64,000 bases of DNA. Source: Flavobacterium erciyesense (GTDB lineage: Bacteria > Bacteroidota > Bacteroidia > Flavobacteriales > Flavobacteriaceae). Position 1 is the first letter of the stretch. Each line of letters begins with the position of its first letter. The stretch lies in the NCBI RefSeq assembly GCF_018069925.1, contig NZ_JAGPXB010000002.1, positions 62,001-126,000 on the forward strand, in the 5' to 3' direction. A program made the translations under genes and the position numbers. The notes beneath the pieces were generated by a model, which worked only from the letters and a program-made list of their open reading frames with translations, searched no databases and was not told the DNA's origin. This document shows, piece by piece, positions 54,257 to 63,723 of the stretch.

Positions 54257-56176
54257 TTAGTCAATTTGATTTTTAGGCTCAACCCCATTCTTTCTCATCC
54301 AATCTAAAGCCTTCACTAAATTCTCTTCTTTAAATTTTTCTTTTTCCTTAGACCATTTATAAAAACTACTAATTATCAATTTATCGTTAATTAGCTCATT
54401 ATTATCAATAGCTTCTTTCCAACAAGCGTATAAAGTAGCAACAGCTTCAATTTGATTAGAAGTGAATTTTGAAAACTTTTTGATCAAGTAGTTGATACCT
54501 TCAACTTGTTCTTCAAAATATTTATTGAAATCATTTCTGTGTTTTCCACAATTTTCAAGTGGCTTGTATTTTAACGACTCATTTTTTTGATACATAAACC
54601 ATTTTTTCTCAATAAACTGTTTATCTAATGAACGCGCAAGTTGGTTGTCATATGGACCCATGGCTTGTTTTAAGAACTTCATCGGTAAAGCCATATTCTC
54701 TATTTCCTGACAGAGATATAACATTTTTTGCAGCTTTAAATGACCTAAAGTATATGTGTCTTTTAACTGAAAAACAATCTCAGCGGCTAACAATGTTCTT
54801 TTATAAACATCTACAGGATTTAATTTTATTGGAATAATTTTTACTTTTTTTACTTTTTCAACAATCTTTTTTTCTGTTTTTTGATAAATTTCAATTGGTT
54901 CCGCAACCATCCTCAACTCTTCCGCAACATCACCCACACTTACCTGACCATTCATCAACATAGGTAACAACCAATCCCGAAGTGAAGCGAGTTCTATATT
55001 TTCTAATTCAATTTTGTTTTGTTTTTCAAAAGCAGGAAATACTAGATTTTGGAATGCTCTGACAGTTTTTTCATTTGGAATTATAACTGGTAGTGAAAAT
55101 AAATCATCTTTAGTAATAGAACCGAAAGTTGTTCCACTAGCATTTCTTCTATCAAAAGTTTGCTTAAGATTGACCATTACACCAAACAAATAAGTAATAG
55201 CATCGTTTTTACTATTCAGACACGCTAATCCACGACCAATGCAACAATCTTCTTTTGAAATATTTAAAGTTCCTACTGGTGCTCTAACGCTCAATAGAAT
55301 ATCCCCTTGTTTTGCAAATCTAGTAGGCGAAGTAGTAAATTTTCTAATGGTTGGATACCTATTTCCAAAATCAGTACACCCTTGATAAAATATCATTCCA
55401 TTTCCTTCATCATTATAACTTTCGCCTGGTGGAGATTGTCCCATTGTAATATTTGCAATATCTTTCAATTCGCCAGCTTCCCACCTCTCAGGAATTTCTC
55501 TTTTCAATTCCTCATTCCAAACCATTTTACCACCAGAAGTTTTATAAGATTTTCCGTTGGAATCAGGAAAATCAAACTGCACAAACCAATAGTCATACAG
55601 CGTTTTTGCCATCGCTTCGAGCTCGGCATTGATGCGGTTGTTGAGTTCTATTTTGGCATCTAAATCAGAAAGGACTTTGGCAATTTTTTGTTGTTCATTT
55701 AATGGAATTAATGGAAATTCTAATAAACGGAAATTTGTTGTTGCTTGTGCCAAAGCTGGAACACCAACATGACTTTTGAAAGATAATAACCTTTTTTGCC
55801 CTTCATCAGTATGAAAGTAATATGTGAAATATATTGGATCAACTAAATCTCTTTTCAATGAAACTCTGAATTGACTTTGTGAAATTACATAATTATCATA
55901 CTTAGAATTATCAGGAATATAACTAATTTGACCAACTGTTCCTCGATGTGTAATAATAATATCACCTCGTTTAGCATTTGCTTTTTTAAGTGCTTTAGCT
56001 TTTTCTGGAGATACATATTTGAATGATGTTTCAGTTAATTTTATGCTTGAAACATTTGATCCATTTAAAACAGGTACTCCATCACTGATAAAATTATCAA
56101 CTTTAATATCGGAACCAAAAGGCCCCATAGAAATTAATTCTATTAAGTCATTCATTAAAGTCATCACCTTACTCAT
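54257..56176 (-). CDS. hsdS: HsdS specificity subunit fused to a Panacea (DUF4065) domain, system 2
   Basis: 639 aa. Residues 1 to about 420 are an HsdS with two target-recognition domains (ISMGPFGSDIKVDNF...; ANITMGQSPPGESYND...) and helical spacers (PLNEQQKIAKVLSDLDAKIE; AFEKQNKIELENIELASLRD). After a linker, about 455-639 reads LAAEIVFQLKDTYTLGHLKL, QKMLYLCQEIE, then PYDNQLARSLDKQFI. These features match Panacea, a domain known as a versatile antitoxin. A normal HsdS ends before this, so the fusion is notable. It overlaps hsdM by 8 bases. Confidence 0.85.
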   Translation of the reverse strand: MSKVMTLMNDLIELISMGPFGSDIKVDNFISDGVPVLNGSNVSSIKLTETSFKYVSPEKAKALKKANAKRGDIIITHRGTVGQISYIPDNSKYDNYVISQSQFRVSLKRDLVDPIYFTYYFHTDEGQKRLLSFKSHVGVPALAQATTNFRLLEFPLIPLNEQQKIAKVLSDLDAKIELNNRINAELEAMAKTLYDYWFVQFDFPDSNGKSYKTSGGKMVWNEELKREIPERWEAGELKDIANITMGQSPPGESYNDEGNGMIFYQGCTDFGNRYPTIRKFTTSPTRFAKQGDILLSVRAPVGTLNISKEDCCIGRGLACLNSKNDAITYLFGVMVNLKQTFDRRNASGTTFGSITKDDLFSLPVIIPNEKTVRAFQNLVFPAFEKQNKIELENIELASLRDWLLPMLMNGQVSVGDVAEELRMVAEPIEIYQKTEKKIVEKVKKVKIIPIKLNPVDVYKRTLLAAEIVFQLKDTYTLGHLKLQKMLYLCQEIENMALPMKFLKQAMGPYDNQLARSLDKQFIEKKWFMYQKNESLKYKPLENCGKHRNDFNKYFEEQVEGINYLIKKFSKFTSNQIEAVATLYACWKEAIDNNELINDKLIISSFYKWSKEKEKFKEENLVKALDWMRKNGVEPKNQID

Positions 56177-57794
56177 ATCTCAACCCTTTCAAATTATTCT
56201 GAATTTCCATTTCCAAAGTTTTACTTTCGTTGAAAAGCGAACTTAAATTACTTTCGAAAGTCTTAATTTTGTCTTCAAATTCCGCTGGTGAAATATCAGT
56301 ATATTCAATTTTTACTTCAAAATACTGTCCGGCACTCAACGAATAGTTTTTGGCTTTGATATCGTCGTAAGAAACCACCACCGAAAAATCTTCCTTGGCT
56401 TCGTGCTGGTTAAACGTATCAATGATATAATCTTCTTCTTGTGGGGATAATAATGTTTTTTGGTTCTTGCCTTCTTTTACGGTAGTGCCCAGTTTAGAAG
56501 CATCCATCAATACAATATCGCCTTTGCTGTTTGTTTTGTCAAGGAACAAAATAGAAACGTTGGTTCCTGTCGTGGCAAAAATATTACTCGGCATACTTAC
56601 TACGCCACGCAACATTTTGCGCTCTACCATTTGTTCGCGTATTTTTCGTTCTATACCACTTTGTGCAGTGATAAATCCTGTGGGTACTACAATAGCCGCT
56701 TTCCCTTTGGCGGTAAGCGAATACATAATGTGTTGCACAAACAAAGGATAAATAGCCATGCTGTCCTTCTTGGCTTTAGGAATATTAGGCATTCCTGCAA
56801 AAAAACGTTCGTGGTTTTCCTTGCTGTCCAAATCCGCAACATAATCCGAAAAATCCAATTTAAACGGAGGATTACTCACGATGTAATCAAACTGTTGCAA
56901 GCGTCCGTTTTTGTCTTTGTGGTACGGTTCGAGGATGGTGTTTCCTTTCACAATATTCGGTATCGAGTGTACGAGATCGTTCAGGATTAAATTTAGTCGT
57001 AACAAGTTTGAGGATTTTTGAGAAATATCCTGAGAATACACGGTACATTTATCTTCACCAATCTGGTGTGCTAAATTCATCAAAAGCGTTCCGGATCCCG
57101 CACTTGGATCATAACACGTCACATTGCTCACGTTTTCACTTACTAAACAACGCGCCATGATTTTGGCTACGGCATGCGGTGTGAAATATTCTGCATATTT
57201 TCCGCCACTGTTGGTGTTGTAATCGCTGATTAAATACTCAAAAATGGTTGCATAAAAATCAAACTTTTCGTGAAAGATATTTTCAAAACTAAAGTTAGTT
57301 AGTTTATTGATGATGGCTTTGCAAAAATCATCACGCTTATCCGTTACATATTTACTGATGTTTTCGAACAAGACAATTTTCTCGCCACCCTCGGTAATTA
57401 CTGAAAACAGAGCACTATTCTCTTTTGCAATATCCAATAAGGTATTGTCAAATAAATCCGAAAAATTAGCTTCGTTTTGTCTTACATGTAAGCTTGAAAT
57501 AAAATGTTTGGGTTGTAAACGGGCAGTACTTTCGCTCATTGACATCATCAGCATTTCATAATCATTGTCATTGTATGCTCTTAAAGCTTCTTCCCAATTG
57601 TCGGCTTTTGCTATTTTATCATCGAGTTGTTTTACTTCGTGAACAAATTTATCGTTTAGGAATTTATATAAAAAGACTTGGGTGATAATCTTGAATTCGT
57701 TTCCGTCATTTCCCAAACCGTAATTGGCACAAACGCTTTTTAAATCGTCTATGAGGTTTTTGGTTTGCTTTTCAAACTGTATTGTGGTAGTCAT
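56169..57794 (-). CDS. hsdM: Type I restriction-modification methyltransferase subunit (HsdM), system 2
   Basis: 541 aa. The N-terminal helical domain includes FEKQTKNLIDDLKSVCANYGL. KYAEYFTPHAVAKIMARCLV leads into the AdoMet motif CYDPSAGSGTLLMNLAHQ, and the catalytic motif is in YIVSNPPFKLDF near residue 307. The C-terminus ends in a coiled region (FEDKIKTFESNLSSLFNE) for HsdS contact. It begins one base after the Bro-N gene stop, within a compact R-Bro-M-S operon. Confidence 0.93.
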   Translation of the reverse strand: MTTTIQFEKQTKNLIDDLKSVCANYGLGNDGNEFKIITQVFLYKFLNDKFVHEVKQLDDKIAKADNWEEALRAYNDNDYEMLMMSMSESTARLQPKHFISSLHVRQNEANFSDLFDNTLLDIAKENSALFSVITEGGEKIVLFENISKYVTDKRDDFCKAIINKLTNFSFENIFHEKFDFYATIFEYLISDYNTNSGGKYAEYFTPHAVAKIMARCLVSENVSNVTCYDPSAGSGTLLMNLAHQIGEDKCTVYSQDISQKSSNLLRLNLILNDLVHSIPNIVKGNTILEPYHKDKNGRLQQFDYIVSNPPFKLDFSDYVADLDSKENHERFFAGMPNIPKAKKDSMAIYPLFVQHIMYSLTAKGKAAIVVPTGFITAQSGIERKIREQMVERKMLRGVVSMPSNIFATTGTNVSILFLDKTNSKGDIVLMDASKLGTTVKEGKNQKTLLSPQEEDYIIDTFNQHEAKEDFSVVVSYDDIKAKNYSLSAGQYFEVKIEYTDISPAEFEDKIKTFESNLSSLFNESKTLEMEIQNNLKGLRYE

Positions 57795-57795
57795 T

Positions 57796-58638
57796 TTATT
57801 TTTTCTTCTTTTTGTCTTCTATTTGTTTTAAACTGTCTTTTGCATTCAATGCAGTCACTACTTTTTTGCCTGTTTTGGATTCTAATTCTTTCATGGCTAC
57901 TTTGGCAACATTACCGCCTTGTTGGGCTACTTCCTTATTATCTTCAAAGGTTTCAGGATTGGTCGCTTTCGAAATGTCTTTGGTCGAAGCTTCTGCCAAC
58001 ATATTTAAGATCAATTCGGTGTTGGTCATATTATCTCTCAGGTTTTCCTTTTTCAAGCCTTTGAGCATTTTATATTCTTTGGTTGTTTTCCCCGACCAGG
58101 CTTTAGAAATAATATCAGTAAGTGTTGCAAACTGTAGCCCTTCTTTCAATCCTCTACTTTTCCATTCATCCGTTAATTCTTTTCGGATTTCAATACTTTT
58201 TAAGCGTTGGTTAATCCAATTTTCCGAATAACCCAAACTCATATATTGTTCCAATGCTCTGTCAATAGTCAATTCAGGATCTTGCATTTCGTCCAAGCGT
58301 TCTGCAGCTATTTGCGCCAACCAAACTTTAAAAGGTTCCGCTTTAGGCGAAGGTATCGACTGAATTAACCTAAAAAGTTGTTCGGTGTCAGCAACATCGG
58401 TTTTATAATATTTTCCATCAGCTGACTGCATTTTCAGTTGACTACAATTTGTAGTCAACTGACTTCCTTCTTTTTTTAATCTTGTTTTTAGTACACTCCA
58501 ATACTTTCGTGGATTAGGACTATCAGTTAGTACACTCACGGTATCAACAATAGAAAAATACCATTTTTCCTCGTCTTGATTCCAAAGGGTTCTTACTTTT
58601 TTTTCTTCAAATAATTGAATGGCTTCTTGCTGTTTCAT
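57796..58638 (-). CDS. Bro-N domain (phage antirepressor-like) protein in RM operon
   Basis: 280 aa if started at the ATG at 58638, which lies just past the hsdR stop; a longer frame reaches 58668. The N-terminal part (VRTLWNQDEEKWYFSIVDTV, SVLTDSPNPRKYWSVLKTRL) is a Bro-N/antirepressor DNA-binding fold. A conserved C-terminal helical region follows (FKVWLAQIAAERLDEMQDPE, WINQRLKSIEIRKELTDEW). Proteins of this kind are found inside type I RM operons, where a regulatory or DNA-protecting role is suspected. The Lys-rich tail (KQIEDKKKKK) is typical of DNA-binding proteins. Confidence 0.82.
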   Translation of the reverse strand: MKQQEAIQLFEEKKVRTLWNQDEEKWYFSIVDTVSVLTDSPNPRKYWSVLKTRLKKEGSQLTTNCSQLKMQSADGKYYKTDVADTEQLFRLIQSIPSPKAEPFKVWLAQIAAERLDEMQDPELTIDRALEQYMSLGYSENWINQRLKSIEIRKELTDEWKSRGLKEGLQFATLTDIISKAWSGKTTKEYKMLKGLKKENLRDNMTNTELILNMLAEASTKDISKATNPETFEDNKEVAQQGGNVAKVAMKELESKTGKKVVTALNAKDSLKQIEDKKKKK

Positions 58639-58639
58639 A

Positions 58640-61600
58640 TTAGTAGGCTGTTCGTCCATAAAACTCATTCATGTATTCTTTGACAATCATTCCGTTGATG
58701 CGCTTGGTTGTGGTTGCATCCAATTCCATATGCTGTTTATTTTTGAACTGGTCAATCACCAATCGCATTACCATACGTTCCACAAAACTTTCGTTCTCTA
58801 GCATTTTAGAATTTTGAATAATTTGTGCATCAACGGCTATTTTCAATCCGTTTAAGGCTTCAAAAAGTTTGGATTCGCTATCCGTCAAGGGATCTTTTTC
58901 CATTAATCGTTTGTGCAAGCGGGCGTATTTTTCGTCGTTATCATATTTGGCTCTCAGCAATTGGTTTTTGCGTTCTAATTCTTTGGCTTGCGTGTATATC
59001 TTTTCAAGTTCCTTGATGTTGCGTTCCATTTCCTCTTTGGTCACTTCATTCAAATTTTTCTTTTTGAATAAGCGTTCCAGTTCCTCTTTCAACGAAATAA
59101 ATTCGGGTGCTTTTTGATCGAAATTACCGCCCAGCATTTCTCTGGTTTTTTGAAGAATGTTCTTGAGTTGATCTGCCAAAACCATTTCTTCTTCCTTCAC
59201 TTTTACAAATGCAAAAATAACATCTTCTAAAGCAATGTTCAATAGATTTGAGGTATCAATATTGCTTTCCAGAGCTTCTTTTGCATTAATCAATGCCAAA
59301 CGATTATTAGCATCACGGGATAAAACCGTCAGCTTATGAAAATCGAGTTGTTCCAACAGTTCGTAATTCCCGGACAGCCGAATCAAGTTGTATAAACTCT
59401 TGGCATTATTCAACACCCGCGTGATTCTCAGGATTTCGCTTCGGTCATTGATTTGGGTAATTTGTTGCGAGAAAATCTCAGCGTTCATGGTATCAAAATG
59501 AAACAAAACGTCTTTTATTTCCTTGATTTCTGCATTGATTTCCTCTTGCGACTTGAAGATGTTGGAATAATGTTCCATTTCATCCCCTAATTCCGATTGC
59601 AATTCGTTGAAATAATCCTGATTGGTTTTATCAAATTCTTTTTGAATATCTGCAAAATCAACCACATAACCGTATCTGAAATCTTTATAAGTTCTATTGA
59701 CACGGGTTAAAGTTTGCAATAAATTATGGGCTTTAATCACACGACCAATGTATAATTTCTTCAGTCTTGGCGCATCAAAACCAGTCAATAGCATGTTATA
59801 CACAAATAGAAAATCAATTTTACCGTCTTTGAATTCTTCTACTTTATTTTTGCGTTCTTCTTTGGTGCCAATGTCGTGAAGGATTACCGCAGCAGTGGTT
59901 ACTTTGCTTTCGGATTTCTTTTTAGATCCATAATTTTCCAAAGGTTCCGCAGCTTGTAACAAACTATTATCAACGGTTGTATTTGTAGCATATTTCGATT
60001 CGAATATTTCAAACAGCATTTTAGCTTGTTCCGAAGAATCACAAACCACCAAGCCACCAATCGTATTATCATTCATTGAGATGCGTGCTTTTTCAAAATC
60101 CTGAACAATATAATCTAGCATTGGTTCTACAAACTTAGGGTGTGCGTAGACAATTTTCTTATCAGCATTGCCTTTTAGCACGTCAATTTCTTCCAGAGCT
60201 TGTTTTAATGTCAGCTTGTAATTAGTTTCAATCTCTTCCCGAATCAAACGCAAGGTATAACCATCCGCAATCGAGGAATTGTAATAGTATTTGTGAATGT
60301 AGCCGCCAAACAAGGCTTTTGAATTATAATCGGTTCCTAGCAGCGGTGTTCCTGTCAAACCAATCTTAATCGCATTGGGATCGGACTCGTTTAAGTTGGC
60401 CAAGAAACTTCCTTTTGGATTGTAACTGCGGTGTACTTCGTCTAAGAAATACACCCGTTGAATGTTGAGTTGGTAATCGGTATTACGAACCACATCAGCA
60501 TCATCCTGAAATTTCTGAATATTGACTACGGTAATTTCTGCTTTACCGGAATTATTATGAATCACACTAGTTGATTTTATATCCTTAGCAAACTCTTCTC
60601 TGGAATTGATTTTATGCACGACCAGTCCACGGCTATTGAATTCTTTAGAAGCCTGAGTCAATAGATCTAAACGGTCTACAATAAAATAAAACTTAGGTAT
60701 GATATTCTTCTTTTGAAAATAATCGGTTAGGTATTTCACGTTGTAAAACGTCAAGGCTGTTTTCCCGCTTCCTTGTGTATGCCAAATAATCCCTTTTTTA
60801 ACGCCTTCTTCCAGCTTGGCTTCAATGGCTTTGGTTGCAAAAAGCTGCGGATACCGCATGATGTGTTTTTGCAAACCTTTACTTCCTTTCACGTAAGCTA
60901 TGGAATATTGCAACATAAATTTCAGACGTTCCTTTTGGAACAAAGAAGTACAAATCCTATTTGTGGGTGAATCTGGATTCTTATTGGTTATAAATTCAGG
61001 TGAATTTTTAATCCCAACGAGATTGTTATCCTTTAAAACTAAAGTTTCAATTTCATCATCAAAATCTGAAACTAGTGCATTCAGGTTAAAAGTATCTTCC
61101 TCTCTAAAATAGTTGAATGACGGTTTTTGGTAGGATGCCGTAGCGTAAAAAGCACCTTCAATTGGCATTTGTGAATTATCGTCATACTCCATATTATTGG
61201 AAAAAACCATCAATTGGGTAGTATTGACAAACTTTCTGAACTTTTTATTTTGAAAACGTCTTTCGATACGTTTGTGCTCTTCTAATATTCCATTTTGATT
61301 ATTAGGTTTTTTTACTTCAATAAAAACCAATGGCATCCCGTTGATTAATAACGTAATATCAGGACGAAACTCTTCATCATCTTTTTTACAAGTCAGTTCC
61401 GTGACAACGTTAAACGTATTGTTTTCGAAATTCTCAAAATCAATTAATCGAATTCCGGATCGTTCTGTGATTCTTTCGTAAAACGCTTTACCTAAATCTT
61501 CATTATCTAATAGTAACGAAACTTCATCCAATAATCGTTTTGCATCAGAGGGCTCAATACCACTATTAATTTTGGAAATACTGTCTGTAAAACCTGTAGT

Positions 61601-61717
61601 AAAAATATTTGTACTTTCGTCCCAAACAGCGTTTTTGAGCGAAAGGTAATTGTATCCCAAACGGGTTAAATGGAGTAAGGTTGGAATTTTTACTCTGGAA
61701 TCTTCGTTGAATGTCAT
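58640..61717 (-). CDS. hsdR: Type I restriction endonuclease subunit (HsdR), system 2
   Basis: 1025 aa. The PD-(D/E)XK nuclease (FRPDITLLINGMPLVFIEVK, about 116-136) is followed by the translocase motor with Walker A IIWHTQGSGKTALTFY near 316, VYFLDEVHRSYNPKG, KIGLTGTPLLG, and LLTGFDAPRLKKLYIGR / LLQTLTRVNRTYKDF. The long C-terminal helical region binds the methylase core. It is only distantly similar to HsdR of system 1 and belongs to the EcoR124-like branch by eye. First gene of its operon. Confidence 0.94.
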   Translation of the reverse strand: MTFNEDSRVKIPTLLHLTRLGYNYLSLKNAVWDESTNIFTTGFTDSISKINSGIEPSDAKRLLDEVSLLLDNEDLGKAFYERITERSGIRLIDFENFENNTFNVVTELTCKKDDEEFRPDITLLINGMPLVFIEVKKPNNQNGILEEHKRIERRFQNKKFRKFVNTTQLMVFSNNMEYDDNSQMPIEGAFYATASYQKPSFNYFREEDTFNLNALVSDFDDEIETLVLKDNNLVGIKNSPEFITNKNPDSPTNRICTSLFQKERLKFMLQYSIAYVKGSKGLQKHIMRYPQLFATKAIEAKLEEGVKKGIIWHTQGSGKTALTFYNVKYLTDYFQKKNIIPKFYFIVDRLDLLTQASKEFNSRGLVVHKINSREEFAKDIKSTSVIHNNSGKAEITVVNIQKFQDDADVVRNTDYQLNIQRVYFLDEVHRSYNPKGSFLANLNESDPNAIKIGLTGTPLLGTDYNSKALFGGYIHKYYYNSSIADGYTLRLIREEIETNYKLTLKQALEEIDVLKGNADKKIVYAHPKFVEPMLDYIVQDFEKARISMNDNTIGGLVVCDSSEQAKMLFEIFESKYATNTTVDNSLLQAAEPLENYGSKKKSESKVTTAAVILHDIGTKEERKNKVEEFKDGKIDFLFVYNMLLTGFDAPRLKKLYIGRVIKAHNLLQTLTRVNRTYKDFRYGYVVDFADIQKEFDKTNQDYFNELQSELGDEMEHYSNIFKSQEEINAEIKEIKDVLFHFDTMNAEIFSQQITQINDRSEILRITRVLNNAKSLYNLIRLSGNYELLEQLDFHKLTVLSRDANNRLALINAKEALESNIDTSNLLNIALEDVIFAFVKVKEEEMVLADQLKNILQKTREMLGGNFDQKAPEFISLKEELERLFKKKNLNEVTKEEMERNIKELEKIYTQAKELERKNQLLRAKYDNDEKYARLHKRLMEKDPLTDSESKLFEALNGLKIAVDAQIIQNSKMLENESFVERMVMRLVIDQFKNKQHMELDATTTKRINGMIVKEYMNEFYGRTAY

Positions 61718-61887
61718 TATGGGATTGATTTTAATTTAAAATCTGATAATTCGATTGCTAAAGTATCGAATATTTAATTACGATGAATGAGGAAAAAAGT
61801 AAACTGAAAAATTATACCGAGAAATCACATGCCGTTTGACAGATTTGAAATTTATTGGTGTAAATAGACGAAATCTTATAGAATTAA

Positions 61888-61913
61888 ACTATACCCACTT
61901 TTAGTGATATTAA
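61888..61913. repeat. 26-bp repeat, copy 2, upstream of hsdR system 2
   Basis: The same 26 bases as 48464-48489 in the same orientation, 171 bases upstream of the hsdR start. The gap 61718-62296 otherwise contains no gene that I can support. Confidence 0.85.
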
Positions 61914-62177
61914 AATAGTTCAAAAAACAACAAATGATCGACATGATAATGCGATATACTCTCTCACATACAATATGACTAAAGTTGTGGAAGGTAAAAT
62001 TCCAAAATATATTTGTTAATTAAATTACTTCAACGTATTGTAACCTTTTATACTCTGATATACAAATTAGATCATAATATAGATCCCTTTCAAGTACTTA
62101 TTTATAAAACATTTAATGCTATTAACATAAAAACAGTATGGAGTGATACGTGAAAAAATAGCAACTAAAAATAAAAA

Positions 62178-62220
62178 AAAGGATTCAACTTTAATTAAAA
62201 AGTCGAACCCTTTATTTTTT
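62178..62220. terminator. Terminator-like hairpin upstream of hsdR system 2
   Basis: AAAGGATTCAACTT (62178-62191) pairs with AAGTCGAACCCTTT (62200-62213) with two mismatches. It is flanked by an A run on the left and a T run on the right, so it could stop transcription from either side. It lies about 80 bases past the DUF5131 stop. Confidence 0.6.
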
Positions 62221-62296
62221 AATGTACCCACTTTATTATGATTTATATTAATATCTAATTAATTGATTCCATTTTAATGTATTTGACAGAAAATTT

Positions 62297-63100
62297 TTAA
62301 AATGCCTTTTCGTCAGTTATTTTGAAACCATCCATATTAATTGGGAATTCTCGTATTTGAAGGGCTTTTTCAAACTCGTTTGCATCACCGCCGTGTCTAT
62401 CTTTCAATTTCAATTCTTCAGCTAAAAAAGTACCTAACTGCTTGACAAAAACTTTTATATTAGTTTTTTTTGAAATTTTAATCAAACTTTTAAACCATTC
62501 TATCTTAGCCTCCCGGTAAAGATATTTTCCTGTTTTATTTCCACTTTCGCCTCCGATTATCATCCAATGAAAATTTTCTTTCAAATTTGATGAAAATTCA
62601 TCCAATGTTAATTCTCCGATGAGTGGTTCCGCTGAAATAAATCTTATTTTAGCTGGAACTTTTGAAAGAGTTTCGATGCGATCTTTTTCATCATTGCTTT
62701 CCACACTGACACCTAGCCAAACGTTTGGGTATCCGTCTCCCCAATCACTAGGAAGGTTATCTAAGATTCTCTCAGGTCTTTTGGTCAGAATTTGGTAAAT
62801 ATGGTGAGGAGTGTCTTTAATTATTTGCCACGCTTCAGGTCTCCACTGGTCTGCTTCCTCAATAAACCAGTCTGACCAACTACAGGCAAATATTAATTGC
62901 GGCTCCGACCATTTGGTAGGTTCGTCAAACTTTGTTTTTGATTTCAAAACGTCTGTTGGCTTTTGTCCATATCGCTCTTTATCTCTAAACATGTAACAAA
63001 ATTTGCATCCAGCACTAACTTTTCGGCATCCATGCCAAGGGTTCCAAGTCGCACCCGTCCACTGAATTTTTGATAATTCTACTTTTTTGGATTTTTTCAT
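62297..63100 (-). CDS. DUF5131 (phage Gp37/Gp68-like) protein
   Basis: 267 aa. The three-cysteine cluster WHGCRKVSAGCKFCYMF (C25, C32, C35) after WTGATWNPW is the signature of the phage Gp37/Gp68 family now called DUF5131. The later segments HHIYQILTKRPERIL, NVWLGVSVESN, KIRFISAEPLIGEL and WMIIGGESG are characteristic. The cysteines may bind a metal or cluster, as in radical-SAM-like folds, but the biochemical activity is not established to my knowledge. Family members are common in phages and defence islands. It is a single gene here. Confidence 0.88.
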   Translation of the reverse strand: MKKSKKVELSKIQWTGATWNPWHGCRKVSAGCKFCYMFRDKERYGQKPTDVLKSKTKFDEPTKWSEPQLIFACSWSDWFIEEADQWRPEAWQIIKDTPHHIYQILTKRPERILDNLPSDWGDGYPNVWLGVSVESNDEKDRIETLSKVPAKIRFISAEPLIGELTLDEFSSNLKENFHWMIIGGESGNKTGKYLYREAKIEWFKSLIKISKKTNIKVFVKQLGTFLAEELKLKDRHGGDANEFEKALQIREFPINMDGFKITDEKAF

Positions 63101-63636
63101 CTTCTTTTTTTTAAAATTTATGTTATTAATCGATTTGATTACTACATATACTCTTAGGAAAAAGAAAAGTTGAATATTTGGTGTGATTTTATTTAAAATA
63201 TTCTGTTGGTATTAAAAAATTATGTTTTAACTTACAAATATAATAAGGGAAGTACTTTACCGTCATTAAAATAGGTGATTTTGTATTATAGATATTCGAT
63301 AGCCATAAATGAATTACTCATTTAGAAGTCATTGAATATAGATATAGCAACAGTTGCATAATTATAAAAGCGCTAATCAATGTACAGAATATTTAAAATA
63401 ATGTCAATCAAATATTAAATATACCGTATTACTCATAATACAACTGATCGTATTAATTTGATACAATTAAACTTCGCGCATAATCCAATTAACTACTACT
63501 ATTATGAAAAAAAATTCACAATTATCAACATCGATAAAGTATGTCAAAATCTCAAAAGTAGGTATTTATATGAATGTGATTTATTAATACTCAAAAGTAC
63601 TAAAGAAAATTATAGTATATAGCTGTCTATTTTTAA
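63101..63636. other. Gene-free stretch before the serine recombinase
   Basis: No supportable gene on either strand; very AT-rich. A strong hairpin with T tail ends it on the plus strand, without any gene upstream to terminate. Confidence 0.4.
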
Positions 63637-63682
63637 AAATAACATATTAACATTGGGTGTTGTTAATATGTTATTTTTTTTT
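63637..63682 (+). terminator. Perfect 16-bp inverted repeat with T tail
   Basis: AAATAACATATTAACA (63637-63652) pairs perfectly with TGTTAATATGTTATTT (63661-63676) around TTGGGTGT, followed by a T run. It lies 42 bases upstream of the recombinase start. It could be a terminator for an unannotated plus-strand transcript or an operator for the recombinase. Confidence 0.6.
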
Positions 63683-63723
63683 ATCTTTACTCTTTACAGT
63701 AAAAATTCTCTAGGACAAGACAA

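Noticed and set aside
54016..54288. A 90-aa gene on the minus strand
   Set aside because: It overlaps the last array unit and the hsdS end in another frame, and its Cys/Phe-rich composition looks like chance.
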